Positions 45,542 through 54,527 are shown, numbered from the stretch's first letter. The stretch: DNA of 64,000 bases from Sphingomonas sp. (GCF_017744835.1 NZ_JAGIAM010000003.1:124001-188000), one strand, 5' to 3'. Notes: generated by a model not told the origin, from the sequence alone. Translations and numbers: made by a program.

Positions 45542-46324
45542 TCATAACCATTGCACCCGTGGCGAGGCGGCCCTGGGCGGGGCGGGCGAGCGGCGCGCGG
45601 CGGCCGCTTCCTCGGCGATCTGCGCGAGCGTGCGCGGCGGGCGATCGGCGGGGCCCATGGCATCGAGCAGGCCGTGGCTGCGCGGGCCGTAGATGCGCTT
45701 CTCCTCGCGCTCGCGGGCCTGGCGCGCGAGCCGCTCCTCGCGGCTCTCGGCGGGCGCGAGCTCGGGCCAGTGCGCGGGGCCGCGGCGGAACAGTGCCTCG
45801 ATCTTCTCGGCGAAGACATGGGTGCGCTCGGCGGTGCGGACCTCGTGATCGTACCAGCTGCCTTCGGCGCTGCGCCGCCACGCGCCGAGCGCGGCGATCG
45901 CGAGGCGCATATTGTACTTGTGCTGCCAGCCGATGATCCTGCCGCGGCGGATCACGGGCGTGCGCTCGCCCACCAGCGCCACCGGCAGCGCCGCCTCCAT
46001 CTGGAGCTGGAGCCCGGCATCGAGCGCGAGATCCCAGGCGGCGGCGAAGCTGTAGACATAGCCGGGCCCGAGCGCCGCGGCCTGCTCGGGCGTCATCGGC
46101 ACGTCGGCGAGATTGTGCGTGCGCTGCCGGACGCGGGCGCGCAGCTGATAGGCCGAGCGCGCCGACATCCCCACCGACTCCGCCGCCGCGCGCACCACCC
46201 CCATGCGCGCGAGCGCGGCGATGAAGGCGATCTGCCGCTCGGCCGTCCAGCCGGTGGCGGTGGGCCGATCGGGGATGTGCGGCGTGAAGCGCAGGAGGAG
46301 ATCGGGGAGGGGGGAGCGTGCCAT
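45542..46324 (-). CDS. Terminase small-subunit-like HTH protein behind an SOS box
   Basis: A 260-residue protein. An N-terminal HTH is evident: 'WTAERQIAFIAALARMGVVRAAAESVGMSARSAYQLRARV' (about 25-64). It is spaced like the HTH of the terminase-small-like product at 6130. The rest is helical and rich in Ala/Arg/Glu, with a basic tail. I do not recognise a catalytic domain. ATG 46324 is preceded by 'gggaaccc'; TTG 46351 would run into the SOS box. The exact GAAC-N7-GAAC site just upstream implies LexA control. A phage-derived regulator or packaging-recognition role is inference. Confidence 0.7.
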   Translation of the reverse strand: MARSPLPDLLLRFTPHIPDRPTATGWTAERQIAFIAALARMGVVRAAAESVGMSARSAYQLRARVRQRTHNLADVPMTPEQAAALGPGYVYSFAAAWDLALDAGLQLQMEAALPVALVGERTPVIRRGRIIGWQHKYNMRLAIAALGAWRRSAEGSWYDHEVRTAERTHVFAEKIEALFRRGPAHWPELAPAESREERLARQAREREEKRIYGPRSHGLLDAMGPADRPPRTLAQIAEEAAAARRSPAPPRAASPRVQWL

Positions 46325-46345
46325 GTTCCGGGTTCCCGTCGTTGC

Positions 46346-46360
46346 GAACAAAACAGGAAC
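46346..46360. promoter_or_regulatory. Predicted LexA/SOS box between the HTH gene and the methylase cassette
   Basis: GAACAAAACAGGAAC fits GAAC-N7-GAAC exactly and has the A-rich start of the spacer common in alphaproteobacterial boxes. It is 22 bp upstream of the minus-strand HTH gene at 46324 and 106 bp upstream of the methylase gene at 46467. It is most likely the HTH gene's operator. Confidence 0.65.
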
Positions 46361-46466
46361 ATGCCATAGATTGGGGGGTGTAGGAAAGTTGTAAATTTGT
46401 CGAGTCCCGAAAGTTGCGCCAAGGGGCTTTGAGCACTATCAGGTGCCAAAGGGGGTGAGGGGAAGC

Positions 46467-47666
46467 ATGGCTTTTCAAGTGCGCTATATGGGCAGCAAGC
46501 GATCTCTTGCTGGTCAGATATGTGCGCACATAAGTGATGAAAACCCGGGCGCCCCGGTTCTGGACGTCTTCTCAGGTATGTGTGCTGTGGGGGCTGAACT
46601 GGCACCTCGCCATCGATTGCTTACAAACGATGCACATAGCTTTGCGAAGACTGTAGCCGAGGCGTTGTTTGTTTGTGATGGACCTCCGCCTACTTCCTTG
46701 CATGCGCGCGATGAACTCGCGGATGTATACGCAGAAAATGCTAGCGCCCTCCGGCAAGCGGTCAGAGAGGAGCTTCGGCAGGAAGCTGAGGTCCTGGGAA
46801 GAGTTTCCGAGGCCAGTGGGTGGCGAAAGTTGGTTGCATTTAATGATGCCCAGCTTGAGATCCGCGTTCCGAATCTTCCGGCGCCAGGGGCCAAAATATA
46901 TCAGCTCGTAACGGGATATTTTTCTTTCGGTTACTTCGGGCTTGCGCAGTCCATAGAACTAGACTCGCTTCGCTGTGCTATCGACGCGGCCTGCCCGGAG
47001 CGGAGACCATATTATCTCAGTTGCCTTCTACGAGCCGCTAGCGAGTGTGCTGCCTCACCCGGGCACTTCGCCCAGTTTCTTGTGCCTCGTGATAAGCGCA
47101 CGGCTGCTTACATCGCAAAGATGCGAACGCGCTCAATATTAGATCGTTTTTATCGCGCCCTGGATGAGTTCAAGCAGGTTGACTGTGCGGATCGAGAAAA
47201 TAATATTGCCTATTGCGGCGACGCCACAGCGCTCTTGGAAGCTGGCGATGTAAGTAACATTGACGGACTCGTCATATACGCTGATCCTCCGTACTCTAGG
47301 GCGCAATATAGCAGATACTATCATGTGCTGGAAACGCTGGTAAAGTATGACTACCCAGATTGCCTGGGTAAGGGGCGCTATCGTACAGATCGATTCTCCA
47401 CGGGGTTTTCTTTGAGGGCTAAAGTTACGGAAGAGATGCGGCGATTCGCTAAGGCATCCTCGTCCATAGGTGCGCAGTTATACTTGAGCTACCCCACTAA
47501 CGGCCTGCTCTATAAGGCTGGAAGTTCTGTGGAAGATGTTCTTAGAGAGAGTTATCCGTTTGTCGAAAGGATAGCGAGCGTACCGTTAAAGCATTCAACC
47601 ATGGGGGGCGCGCCAGGGAACGCGTCGATCATGGTGACGGAGGATGTTTACCGTGCCCGATTCTAA
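46467..47666 (+). CDS. D12-class DNA adenine N6-methyltransferase
   Basis: A 399-residue methyltransferase. The N-terminal 'VRYMGSKRSLAGQI' is the D12 (Dam-like) SAM-site start, 'VLDVFSGMCAVGAEL' is the FxG-type motif (about 32-44), and the catalytic DPPY is in 'VIYADPPYSRAQYSRYYHVLETL' (about 270). The 220 residues between them would include the target recognition domain. ATG 46467 has 'gagggga' upstream; GTG 46443 lacks one. Base composition is distinctly lower in GC than the flanks. It overlaps the ParB-like gene by 14 bp. Probably the modification arm of a restriction-like cassette. Confidence 0.87.
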   Translation: MAFQVRYMGSKRSLAGQICAHISDENPGAPVLDVFSGMCAVGAELAPRHRLLTNDAHSFAKTVAEALFVCDGPPPTSLHARDELADVYAENASALRQAVREELRQEAEVLGRVSEASGWRKLVAFNDAQLEIRVPNLPAPGAKIYQLVTGYFSFGYFGLAQSIELDSLRCAIDAACPERRPYYLSCLLRAASECAASPGHFAQFLVPRDKRTAAYIAKMRTRSILDRFYRALDEFKQVDCADRENNIAYCGDATALLEAGDVSNIDGLVIYADPPYSRAQYSRYYHVLETLVKYDYPDCLGKGRYRTDRFSTGFSLRAKVTEEMRRFAKASSSIGAQLYLSYPTNGLLYKAGSSVEDVLRESYPFVERIASVPLKHSTMGGAPGNASIMVTEDVYRARF

Positions 47667-48630
47667 TAAAACTGCGGATCGTGATGTGACGCCGGCCGGA
47701 GATTTGCGGTCGATTGAGATAAAAGAGATACTTCCGAATCCTCGTAATCCTAGGCAAACCTTTAATCCGAGAACCATCGAAAGGTTGGCTGCCTCGATGG
47801 AGGAGATTGGGTTACAGGTTCCTATTACCGTATATCGGTCCCCAGACCGGCCGAGTTTTATTCTCTTGGATGGAGAACGTAGATTTAGGGCTGCGCAGTC
47901 AATAAACTGGAAAACAATTCCGGCTTTAGTCGTAGCCGAGCCCTCTTCTAATGAGAACGCGGTTCGGATGTTTAACATTCATATGCTGCGGGAAGAATGG
48001 GAGGAGATTGAAACCGCTTGGGCGCTTGAGCAGATCATTGATGAGACTGGCTTAACCTCTGATCGAGATCTTCAGAGAATTACAGGTCTATCGATTGATC
48101 GTATCAGAAATATGCGTCGGGTGCTGAGCTACCCTCGAGAGACACAAGAGCGCGTGGCCGCTGGAGAAATTAAATACCAACTACTCGTAGAGCTAGATAA
48201 GAACGTATCCTCCAAACTTAGAAGGGAAAGCTCTGAGGGGCAGGCTCCTGTTCCAGGTCTTACTGCTGATAAAGCTCGCAATGAGTTACTTAAGCGGTAC
48301 GATGAAAACGTGGAGGCAGACGTTGTAAATCTTAGGCTTGTTGGTACTCTTTTTGATACGGCTAAAAGTGAAGGGAAGGTAGGTGAGCGTGCTCGTTCCG
48401 CTCTATCGCGCCTTTTTACCGAGCCTGACCTATCGATCGATGAAGCCTATGAGTTAGGTGCGGCATCGAACGTGGAACTTGGTAAGGTTCTGCGCGATAT
48501 TGCGGCTTTACCAGGAAGGATTTCGGACTTCTTAGCGATTACCACAGACGCCGACCAGCGTGGACAGCTCCGAGAGGCCCTACTTGAGCTGCGCCTAAGA
48601 GTTGATGGGGCGCTTTCCAATCTCTCATGA
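47653..48630 (+). CDS. ParB/Spo0J-like nuclease-fold protein
   Basis: 325 residues. The N-terminal ParB/sulfiredoxin domain (about 20-125) has 'ILPNPRNPRQTF', the GERR box in 'FILLDGERRFRAAQ' and 'RMFNIHMLREEWEEIETAWALEQII', the latter parallel to the ENIQREDL block of ParB. An HTH follows ('LQRITGLSIDRIRNMRRVLSYP'), then a helical C-terminus. GTG 47653 is preferred: GGAGG ends 9 bp before it, while ATG 47644 abuts that site. There is no ParA gene and no parS cluster, so chromosome partition is unlikely. Its place in the cassette suggests a DNA-sliding or nucleotide-dependent module. Confidence 0.83.
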   Translation: MPDSNKTADRDVTPAGDLRSIEIKEILPNPRNPRQTFNPRTIERLAASMEEIGLQVPITVYRSPDRPSFILLDGERRFRAAQSINWKTIPALVVAEPSSNENAVRMFNIHMLREEWEEIETAWALEQIIDETGLTSDRDLQRITGLSIDRIRNMRRVLSYPRETQERVAAGEIKYQLLVELDKNVSSKLRRESSEGQAPVPGLTADKARNELLKRYDENVEADVVNLRLVGTLFDTAKSEGKVGERARSALSRLFTEPDLSIDEAYELGAASNVELGKVLRDIAALPGRISDFLAITTDADQRGQLREALLELRLRVDGALSNLS

Positions 48631-49547
48631 CGTTTGTTGGCGACCCTCTGAGGAAGATCCAGCCTGAGCTTGCCGCGTTTTTGGCTGAACAGTCAAATGG
48701 GCGCGAGGCGTTAGTCGACGCGGAAATACACGAGGATATTCCGTGGCGTCCTCATCTTTTTGAGCCGGATATAAAGCGTGCTTGGCACATTCACGTGCTA
48801 GCGCCAGATTCGGATTCTTGGTCTCGTCGAATTCGGAGGGCCAAAGCTATTGATTCGGACATTCGCGTTGGAGTTGTGGCGCCTTTGGACGTCTTTTTAG
48901 ACGAGGATTTTATCCAGACATGCGATGAGTTAGGCGCTGCAATTATTGTATATACGAATGGCGTCGATCCATCATCGAATATAAACGCGAAATTATATTA
49001 TTCTGCTCCAGAATATGTTGTGGAGACCAGAGTGCAACTCTCGCAACCTGCTGCGCGCAATCTTCTCGATAGAGCCTATGCTAGAGCTATTGAAGAGATT
49101 GATACAAACAGAAAAGGTGTGCTGTTGGAAGTTGCCGTGGCTCTAATGTTGAGTCAGGTGCGAGGTTTTGAGGTTCATGCGATTGGTATTTCGAACCGTT
49201 CACAGCAGATGGATGTTATAGTCCAAAATCGGAACACGGGGGGTGCGCTAGGGGGGAGTCCGGTAGTCCTTGCTGAAGTCAAGAACTGGAGGGGCCCTGT
49301 GACACCTACGGAGTATGCAGAGTTTCTGAGAAAGCTTCAGTCGAGACACGGACGCGCTAAGCTGGGCTTTTTGATCACAAGCGGCAGATTCACGGATGGT
49401 GTGAGCCTGGAACGTCGCCGGGAGTCAACGCGCGATGTTTTGGTTGTGCTGCTGGATGGTGCAGATTTTACGTCATTGTGGCGCGGTTCGGGCACAATAA
49501 CCGAGCGCCTCGAAGCGGTGACGTTGGAAGCGACCATAGGGGATTAG
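48627..49547 (+). CDS. Restriction-endonuclease-like PD-(D/E)XK nuclease
   Basis: A 306-residue protein. The N-terminal half (about 1-155) is of unknown type ('VGVVAPLDVFLDEDFIQTCDELGAAIIVYTNG' looks Rossmann-like). The C-terminal half is an Mrr-like nuclease core: helix 'RKGVLLEVAVALMLSQVRGFEVHAIG', Asp in 'QQMDVIVQN' (about 196), E-x-K in 'VVLAEVKNWRG' (about 217-219), and 'AKLGFLITSGRFTDGV'. ATG 48627 overlaps the ParB-like stop (ATGA). Probably the cleavage effector of the cassette. Low GC like its two partners. Confidence 0.82.
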   Translation: MTFVGDPLRKIQPELAAFLAEQSNGREALVDAEIHEDIPWRPHLFEPDIKRAWHIHVLAPDSDSWSRRIRRAKAIDSDIRVGVVAPLDVFLDEDFIQTCDELGAAIIVYTNGVDPSSNINAKLYYSAPEYVVETRVQLSQPAARNLLDRAYARAIEEIDTNRKGVLLEVAVALMLSQVRGFEVHAIGISNRSQQMDVIVQNRNTGGALGGSPVVLAEVKNWRGPVTPTEYAEFLRKLQSRHGRAKLGFLITSGRFTDGVSLERRRESTRDVLVVLLDGADFTSLWRGSGTITERLEAVTLEATIGD

Positions 49548-49705
49548 TGTGGGCGGATAGCGCCCCGTTCCCCACCCCATAGGAAACCCGCGCCGCCAGT
49601 CTCAGGACTTACCCCGATATTTCGGCCCCACAGGGCCGCCTAGCCTCCCGTCTCGCGCACGCGCTCCATCAGGGCCGGAGCCGCGCGCGGAACAGGAGGA
49701 ACCTC

Positions 49706-51142
49706 ATGACGTCTCGCGCCTCGTCGAAGGCGGCGGCCTGCATCCGCCCGGATGCCCGCCGCAGCCTGCTCCCGCTGATCCTGATGCTGCTCGCGCTGCT
49801 GGTGCTGCTGAGCCTGGGGCCGTCGCCGCTGCGCGCGCAGCAGGCGGCGCCGCCTCCGCCGCCGCAGGTCGAGGCGACGCTCTTCCAGAACGTGCGGGTC
49901 TTCGACGGGAAGCATGCGACGCTGTCGGCGCCCTCCAGCGTGCTCGTTCGCGGCAACCGGATCGAGCGCATCTCGGCGGGGCCGATCGCGGCGGGGCCGG
50001 AGGTGCGCGTGATCGACGGGGGAGGGCGCACGCTGATGCCCGGCCTGATCGACGCGCATTGGCACACGATGTTGATCCGCCCGACGCCGGCCGAGGCGCT
50101 GACCGGTGATCCGGGCTATTTCTACCTGATCGCCGGCGCCGAGGCGCACGACACGCTGATGCGCGGCTTCACCACCGTGCGCGACGTCGGCGGGCCCTCG
50201 TTCGGGCTCAAGGAGGCGATCGACGACGGATCGATGCCGGGCCCGCGCATCTATCCCTCCGGCGCGATGATCACGGTGACGAGCGGGCATGGCGACTTCC
50301 GCCAGCTCACCGACCTGCCGCGCCACCCCGGCGGCGCGCTGACGCATGGCGAGCAGATGGGCGCCTTCGCCGTGGCGGACAGCCCCGACGAAGTGCGCAT
50401 GCGGGTGCGCGAGCAGCTGATGCAGGGCGCCGCGCTGATCAAGCTCACCGCGGGCGGGGGCGTCTCCTCGCCGTTCAGCCCGATCGACGCGGTGACCTTC
50501 ACCGTGCCCGAGCTGCGCGCGGCGGTGGAGGCGGCGAACAACTGGGGTACCTATGTCACCGTCCACGCCTTCACGCCCGAGGCGATCCGCCAGGCGATCG
50601 AGGCGGGGGTGACGTGCATCGAGCACGGCTTCCTGATGGACGAGGACACCGCCAAGCTGATCGCGCAGAAGGGCATCTGGCTAAGCCTGCAGCCGCTCCC
50701 CGACGCGCTGCGCACCGGCTTCCCGGTCGGCTCGGTCCAGCGCGAGAAGGCCGACGAAGTGTTTCCGGGCGTGGCGCGGACCTATGCGCTGGCGAAGAAG
50801 TACAAGATCAAGACCGCCTGGGGGACCGACGTGCTGTTCTCGCGCGCGCTGGCGCAGCAGCAGGGGGCGATCCTTGCCTCGCTGACGCAGTGGTACACGC
50901 CCGGCGAGGCGCTGATCATGGCGACCTCGACCAATGCCGAGCTGCTCGCGCTCTCGGGCAAGCGCAGCCCCTATCGCGGGCGGCTGGGCGTGGTGGAGGA
51001 GGGGGCGCTGGCCGACCTGCTGCTGGTCGACGGCAATCCGCTGGAGAACATCGCGCTGGTCGCCGATCCGGCGCGGAGCTTCGTGGTGATCATGAAGGAC
51101 GGGAGGATCTACAAGGACACGCTCGGCGGGGGCGGGCGCTAG
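49706..51142 (+). CDS. Exported metal-dependent amidohydrolase
   Basis: A 478-residue protein with an N-terminal signal or anchor (about 20-45, ending LRAQQ). An amidohydrolase superfamily barrel follows: 'LMPGLIDAHWHTML' (HxH), 'KLTAGGGV' with the bridging Lys, 'VTVHAFTPEAI' and 'IEHGFLMD' (metal His residues), and 'TAWGTDVLF' (Asp). It resembles imidazolonepropionase- and Xaa-Pro dipeptidase-type enzymes. Substrate unknown. It shares a CTAG stop overlap with the convergent histidine kinase gene. Confidence 0.9.
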   Translation: MTSRASSKAAACIRPDARRSLLPLILMLLALLVLLSLGPSPLRAQQAAPPPPPQVEATLFQNVRVFDGKHATLSAPSSVLVRGNRIERISAGPIAAGPEVRVIDGGGRTLMPGLIDAHWHTMLIRPTPAEALTGDPGYFYLIAGAEAHDTLMRGFTTVRDVGGPSFGLKEAIDDGSMPGPRIYPSGAMITVTSGHGDFRQLTDLPRHPGGALTHGEQMGAFAVADSPDEVRMRVREQLMQGAALIKLTAGGGVSSPFSPIDAVTFTVPELRAAVEAANNWGTYVTVHAFTPEAIRQAIEAGVTCIEHGFLMDEDTAKLIAQKGIWLSLQPLPDALRTGFPVGSVQREKADEVFPGVARTYALAKKYKIKTAWGTDVLFSRALAQQQGAILASLTQWYTPGEALIMATSTNAELLALSGKRSPYRGRLGVVEEGALADLLLVDGNPLENIALVADPARSFVVIMKDGRIYKDTLGGGGR

Positions 51143-52659
51143 GGCTCCTCGGCCATGGGCAGGGTGAAGCTGAACTCGGCGCCGCCGCTGTTGCAATTCT
51201 CTGCCCAGAGGCGGCCGCCGTGCGCCTCGACGATCGTGCGGCAGATCGGCAGGCCCAGGCCGGTGCCGGTCTCCTTGCTGGTGTAGAAGGGCTCGAACAG
51301 CGTGTCGAAGGCACAGGGGGCGATGCCGCGGCCGGTGTCGCGGACGCGGACCAGCACGTCGCGGGCGCGCAGGCGGGTGGAGACGGTGACGGTGCGCTCG
51401 GGGCAGCCCTGGGTCGCCTCGGCCGCGTTGCGCGCGAGGTTGGCGACCACCTGCTCGATCTGGAGCGGATCGCCGATCAGCCGGGCGGGTCGCGGGTCGA
51501 TGTCGATCTGGATAGCAACGCCGGCGGCGAGGCGGAGCTGGCGCACCGAATCGCAGGCGGCGCGGATCACGGCGGCGAGGTCGATGGCCTCGGACGCGAC
51601 GTCGCCCGAGACGCTGAAGGCGCGGATGCGGCGGATGATGTCGCCGGCGCGCAGCGTCTGGGCGCGCGCCTGATCGAGCGCCTCGACGATCGCGGGATCG
51701 GGGTCCGGCCCCATGCGGATGCGGGCGCGCGAGGCCTCGACGAAATTGGCGATCGCGGAGAGCGGCTGGTTGAGCTCGTGCGCGAGCGTGGAGGCCATCG
51801 CGCCCATCGCGCTGAGGCGGGCGACGCGCAGCAGCTTGTCGTGTGCCTCGCGGAGCTGGGCCTGCGCCTCGACTTCGCGGGTGATGTCGATCGTCAGGCC
51901 GAGCATGCGCGGCTGGCCGTCATAGCGATCGTAGCGGCCCTGGAGCGTCACCCAGCGCTCGCTGCCGTCGGGGAGGCAGAGGGTGAGCGTCATCTCGAGC
52001 GGGCCGCGGGCGCGCACCGCCTGGGTGATGGCGTCGCGGACGCGGGCAAGCTGCGCCGAGCCGAGCGGCGCCTCGAATTCGGCGAGCGTATAGGGCGCCT
52101 CGTGCCATTCCATGCCGAACAGCCGCGCGCTCTGGGGCGACTGGCGCGCAGTGTCGGTCGTGAGGTCGATCTCCCACATGCCGACGCCGGCGGCCTCCTG
52201 CGCGAGGCGGAGGCGCTTCTCGCTCTCGGTCAGCGCGCGCTCCGCCTCGACGCGGTCGGAGATGTCCTGGAGGATCGAGATGATGTGGTCGGGCGTGCCG
52301 TCGGGCTTGCGCACGAGGTTGGCGGTGGCGTGGACCGGGCGCAGCTCGCCGCTCTTGGTGCGGATCACGCGGTCGGCGGAATAATAGGGGATGCGGCTCT
52401 CGGCGAGCGCGGCGATCGCGCCGGCAGTCACCTCCCAGTCGGGCGGGTTGCAGATCAGCTTGAAGCTGTGGCCGACGACTTCCTCGCGCGCATAGCCGGT
52501 GAGCTCGCCGCTGCGGTCGTTGACTTCGAGATAGACGCCGTCGAGCGACAGCAGCCCGACGCCGACGCCGGCCTGCTCGAACACCGCGCGATAGCGTTCC
52601 TCGGCGCGCTCGAGCCGGCGGAGTGCTTCGATGTCGTCGTCGCTGATCCTTCTGCCCAT
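51139..52659 (-). CDS. PAS-domain sensor histidine kinase (FixL-like layout)
   Basis: A 506-residue cytoplasmic kinase. Two PAS domains (about 20-140, 'RYRAVFEQAGVGVGLLSLDGVYLEVNDRSGELTGY'; and about 150-275) precede the H-box 'STLAHELNQPLSAIANFVEA' with the phosphoacceptor His. The N-box 'NLARNAAEAT' and G-boxes 'DTGRGIAP' and 'GTGLGLPICRTIVEAHGG' complete the HATPase domain. No membrane segment or haem-coordinating motif is certain. ATG 52659; a TTG 111 bp upstream is possible. No response regulator is adjacent. Confidence 0.92.
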   Translation of the reverse strand: MGRRISDDDIEALRRLERAEERYRAVFEQAGVGVGLLSLDGVYLEVNDRSGELTGYAREEVVGHSFKLICNPPDWEVTAGAIAALAESRIPYYSADRVIRTKSGELRPVHATANLVRKPDGTPDHIISILQDISDRVEAERALTESEKRLRLAQEAAGVGMWEIDLTTDTARQSPQSARLFGMEWHEAPYTLAEFEAPLGSAQLARVRDAITQAVRARGPLEMTLTLCLPDGSERWVTLQGRYDRYDGQPRMLGLTIDITREVEAQAQLREAHDKLLRVARLSAMGAMASTLAHELNQPLSAIANFVEASRARIRMGPDPDPAIVEALDQARAQTLRAGDIIRRIRAFSVSGDVASEAIDLAAVIRAACDSVRQLRLAAGVAIQIDIDPRPARLIGDPLQIEQVVANLARNAAEATQGCPERTVTVSTRLRARDVLVRVRDTGRGIAPCAFDTLFEPFYTSKETGTGLGLPICRTIVEAHGGRLWAENCNSGGAEFSFTLPMAEEP

Positions 52660-52831
52660 GCCGGTGCCGACGATCCCTGCCCCCTCCGCGAGCGGCGCCG
52701 GGAAGGACTCCCGGCGCGCTGCACTTCGCAGCCGCTTGCGTAGAGGACATTCGGGCAATTCCGGCGGCAAGTAAACACGTCGGATATTTGAAGTTTTACT
52801 TCATACGCGCCCGTAACGACCTGGTTCGACC

Positions 52832-54424
52832 TCAGGCAGCGGCCTTGCGGCGCTCCGCCATTTCCTCGTTGAGCATCTCGGCGAGGAGGAAGGCGAGCTC
52901 GAGGCTCTGTCCCGCGTTGAGACGCGGGTCGCAGTGGGTGTGGTAGCGGTCCGCCAGGCCCTGCTCGGTGATCTCGACCGCGCCGCCGGTGCATTCGGTG
53001 ACGTTCTGGCCGGTCATCTCGGCATGGATGCCGCCCGCGAAGGTTCCTTCTGCGCGGTGGACGGCGAAGAAGCCGCGGACCTCGGCCAGGATGCGTTCGA
53101 AGGGGCGCGTCTTGTAGCCGTTGGCGGCCTTGACGACGTTGCCGTGCATCGGGTCGCAGCTCCACACCACCGGATGCCCCTCCCGCTTCACCGCGCGGAC
53201 GAGCGCGGGCAGGCCCGCCTCGATCTTGTCGTGGCCGTAGCGGGTGATCAGCGTCATCCGGCCGGGGATGCGCGCGGGGTTGAGCGTGTCGAGCAGACGG
53301 ATCAGCGCGTCGGGCTCGAGGCTGGGGCCGCACTTCATGCCGATCGGATTGCCGATGCCGCGCAGGAACTCGACATGCGCCGAGCCGTCGAAGCGCGTGC
53401 GGTCGCCGATCCACAGCATGTGCGCGCTGGTGTCGTACCAGTCGCCGGTGAGGCTGTCCTGCCGGGTGAGCGCCTGCTCATAGGGGAGCAGCAGCGCCTC
53501 GTGGCTGGTGTAGAAGTTAGTCGCCTTGAGCTGCGGCACGCTGTCGGCGTCGATCCCGCACGCGGCCATGAAGTCGAGCGCCTCGCCGATGCGGTCCGCC
53601 ACATCCTTGTAGCGCGCCGCCCAGGGGCTCTTGCCCATGTAATCGTGCGTCCATTTGTGGACCTGGTGCAGGTTGGCATAGCCGCCCTGCGCGAAGGCGC
53701 GCAGCAGGTTGAGCGTCGCAGCGGATTGCGAATAGCCCTGGATCATCCGCTGCGGATCGGGGACGCGCGCTTCAGGCGTGAACGCGATGTCGTTGACGTT
53801 GTCGCCGCGGTAGCTGGGCAGCTCGACGCCGTCGATCGTCTCGGTATCGGCCGAGCGCGGCTTGGCGAACTGGCCCGCCATGCGGCCGAGCTTCACCGTC
53901 GGCAGCTTCGAGGCGAAGGTGAGCACCACCGCCATCTGGAGCAGCACGCGGAAGGTGTCGCGGATGTTGTTCGGGTGGAACTCGGCGAAGCTCTCAGCGC
54001 AGTCGCCGCCCTGGAGCAGGAAGGCCTCGCCGCGCGCGACCTTGGCTAGCTCCTGGGTGAGCTGGCGCGCCTCGCCCGCGAAGACGAGCGGCGGGAAGGA
54101 CTCGATCTGCCTGGTCGCGGCATTGAGCGCGGCGGCATCGGGGTAAATCGGCAGCTGGCGGGCCTCCGCCTGCTTCCAGCTTTCGGGGGACCATTGCCGG
54201 GCCATGTCCTGCTCCACCTGGCGGACGTGGACGAACCAGTCCTGATGATGCGCGATGCCGTACGCCGCGATCTGGTTGAGCACCGCGGCGGAGGCGCGCT
54301 TGCCTTCCTCTTCCCAGCCCTGGACGGTCGATCCGGGCGTGCCGAACCACGCGCCGAAGGCGGCACGGGAGAGGGAGCGTTCCTCGCGGAAGCGGCGGAT
54401 CTTGGAACCGGCTAGAGTCGTCAT
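52832..54424 (-). CDS. Class II DAHP synthase with N-terminal XRE-like HTH domain
   Basis: A 530-residue fusion. Residues about 5-60 are an XRE/phage-type HTH ('[34 protein letters not shown]'). From M74 ([12 protein letters not shown]) it is a full class II 3-deoxy-7-phosphoheptulonate synthase with '[11 protein letters not shown]', '[10 protein letters not shown]', 'CDPMHGN' and '[11 protein letters not shown]', catalysing the first step of the shikimate pathway. The ATG at 54205 has 'ggtggag' upstream, so both a 530- and a normal 457-residue protein could be made. Twin palindromes overlap the promoter and 5' leader. A regulator fused to the enzyme it controls is the simplest reading. Confidence 0.87.
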   Translation of the reverse strand: MTTLAGSKIRRFREERSLSRAAFGAWFGTPGSTVQGWEEEGKRASAAVLNQIAAYGIAHHQDWFVHVRQVEQDMARQWSPESWKQAEARQLPIYPDAAALNAATRQIESFPPLVFAGEARQLTQELAKVARGEAFLLQGGDCAESFAEFHPNNIRDTFRVLLQMAVVLTFASKLPTVKLGRMAGQFAKPRSADTETIDGVELPSYRGDNVNDIAFTPEARVPDPQRMIQGYSQSAATLNLLRAFAQGGYANLHQVHKWTHDYMGKSPWAARYKDVADRIGEALDFMAACGIDADSVPQLKATNFYTSHEALLLPYEQALTRQDSLTGDWYDTSAHMLWIGDRTRFDGSAHVEFLRGIGNPIGMKCGPSLEPDALIRLLDTLNPARIPGRMTLITRYGHDKIEAGLPALVRAVKREGHPVVWSCDPMHGNVVKAANGYKTRPFERILAEVRGFFAVHRAEGTFAGGIHAEMTGQNVTECTGGAVEITEQGLADRYHTHCDPRLNAGQSLELAFLLAEMLNEEMAERRKAAA

Positions 54425-54434
54425 GTGCCGGCCT

Positions 54435-54451
54435 TTACCCCGGCGGGGTAA
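54435..54451. promoter_or_regulatory. Operator palindrome 1 upstream of HTH-DAHP synthase
   Basis: TTACCCCGGCGGGGTAA is a perfect dyad, extended by CT/AG outside to 21 bp. It ends 10 bp from the start codon (54424) and overlaps the ribosome-binding region. Confidence 0.65.
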
Positions 54452-54470
54452 AGCGATGCAAGGTGAAATT

Positions 54471-54487
54471 TTACCCGGGCGGGGTAA
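54471..54487. promoter_or_regulatory. Operator palindrome 2 upstream of HTH-DAHP synthase
   Basis: TTACCCGGGCGGGGTAA is identical to palindrome 1 at 16 of 17 bases and lies 36 bp further upstream. Two near-identical dyads make cooperative binding by the HTH domain of the downstream protein plausible. Confidence 0.65.
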
Positions 54488-54499
54488 GCGTGATTGCCG

Positions 54500-54520
54500 C
54501 TCCTCCCTGGAAGGGAGGGG
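54500..54520. repeat. CTCCTCCC/GGGAGGGG hairpin
   Basis: CTCCTCCCTGGAAGGGAGGGG is a short hairpin of the same family as the repeats after eno and after the SDR gene. It sits 7 bp from the end of the hydroxyacid dehydrogenase gene and may terminate it. Confidence 0.55.
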
Positions 54521-54527
54521 AATGCGA

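Noticed and set aside
47653..48630. Chromosome or plasmid partition locus
   Set aside because: There is no ParA ATPase, replication gene or parS-like repeat nearby; the neighbours are a methylase and a nuclease coupled to it.
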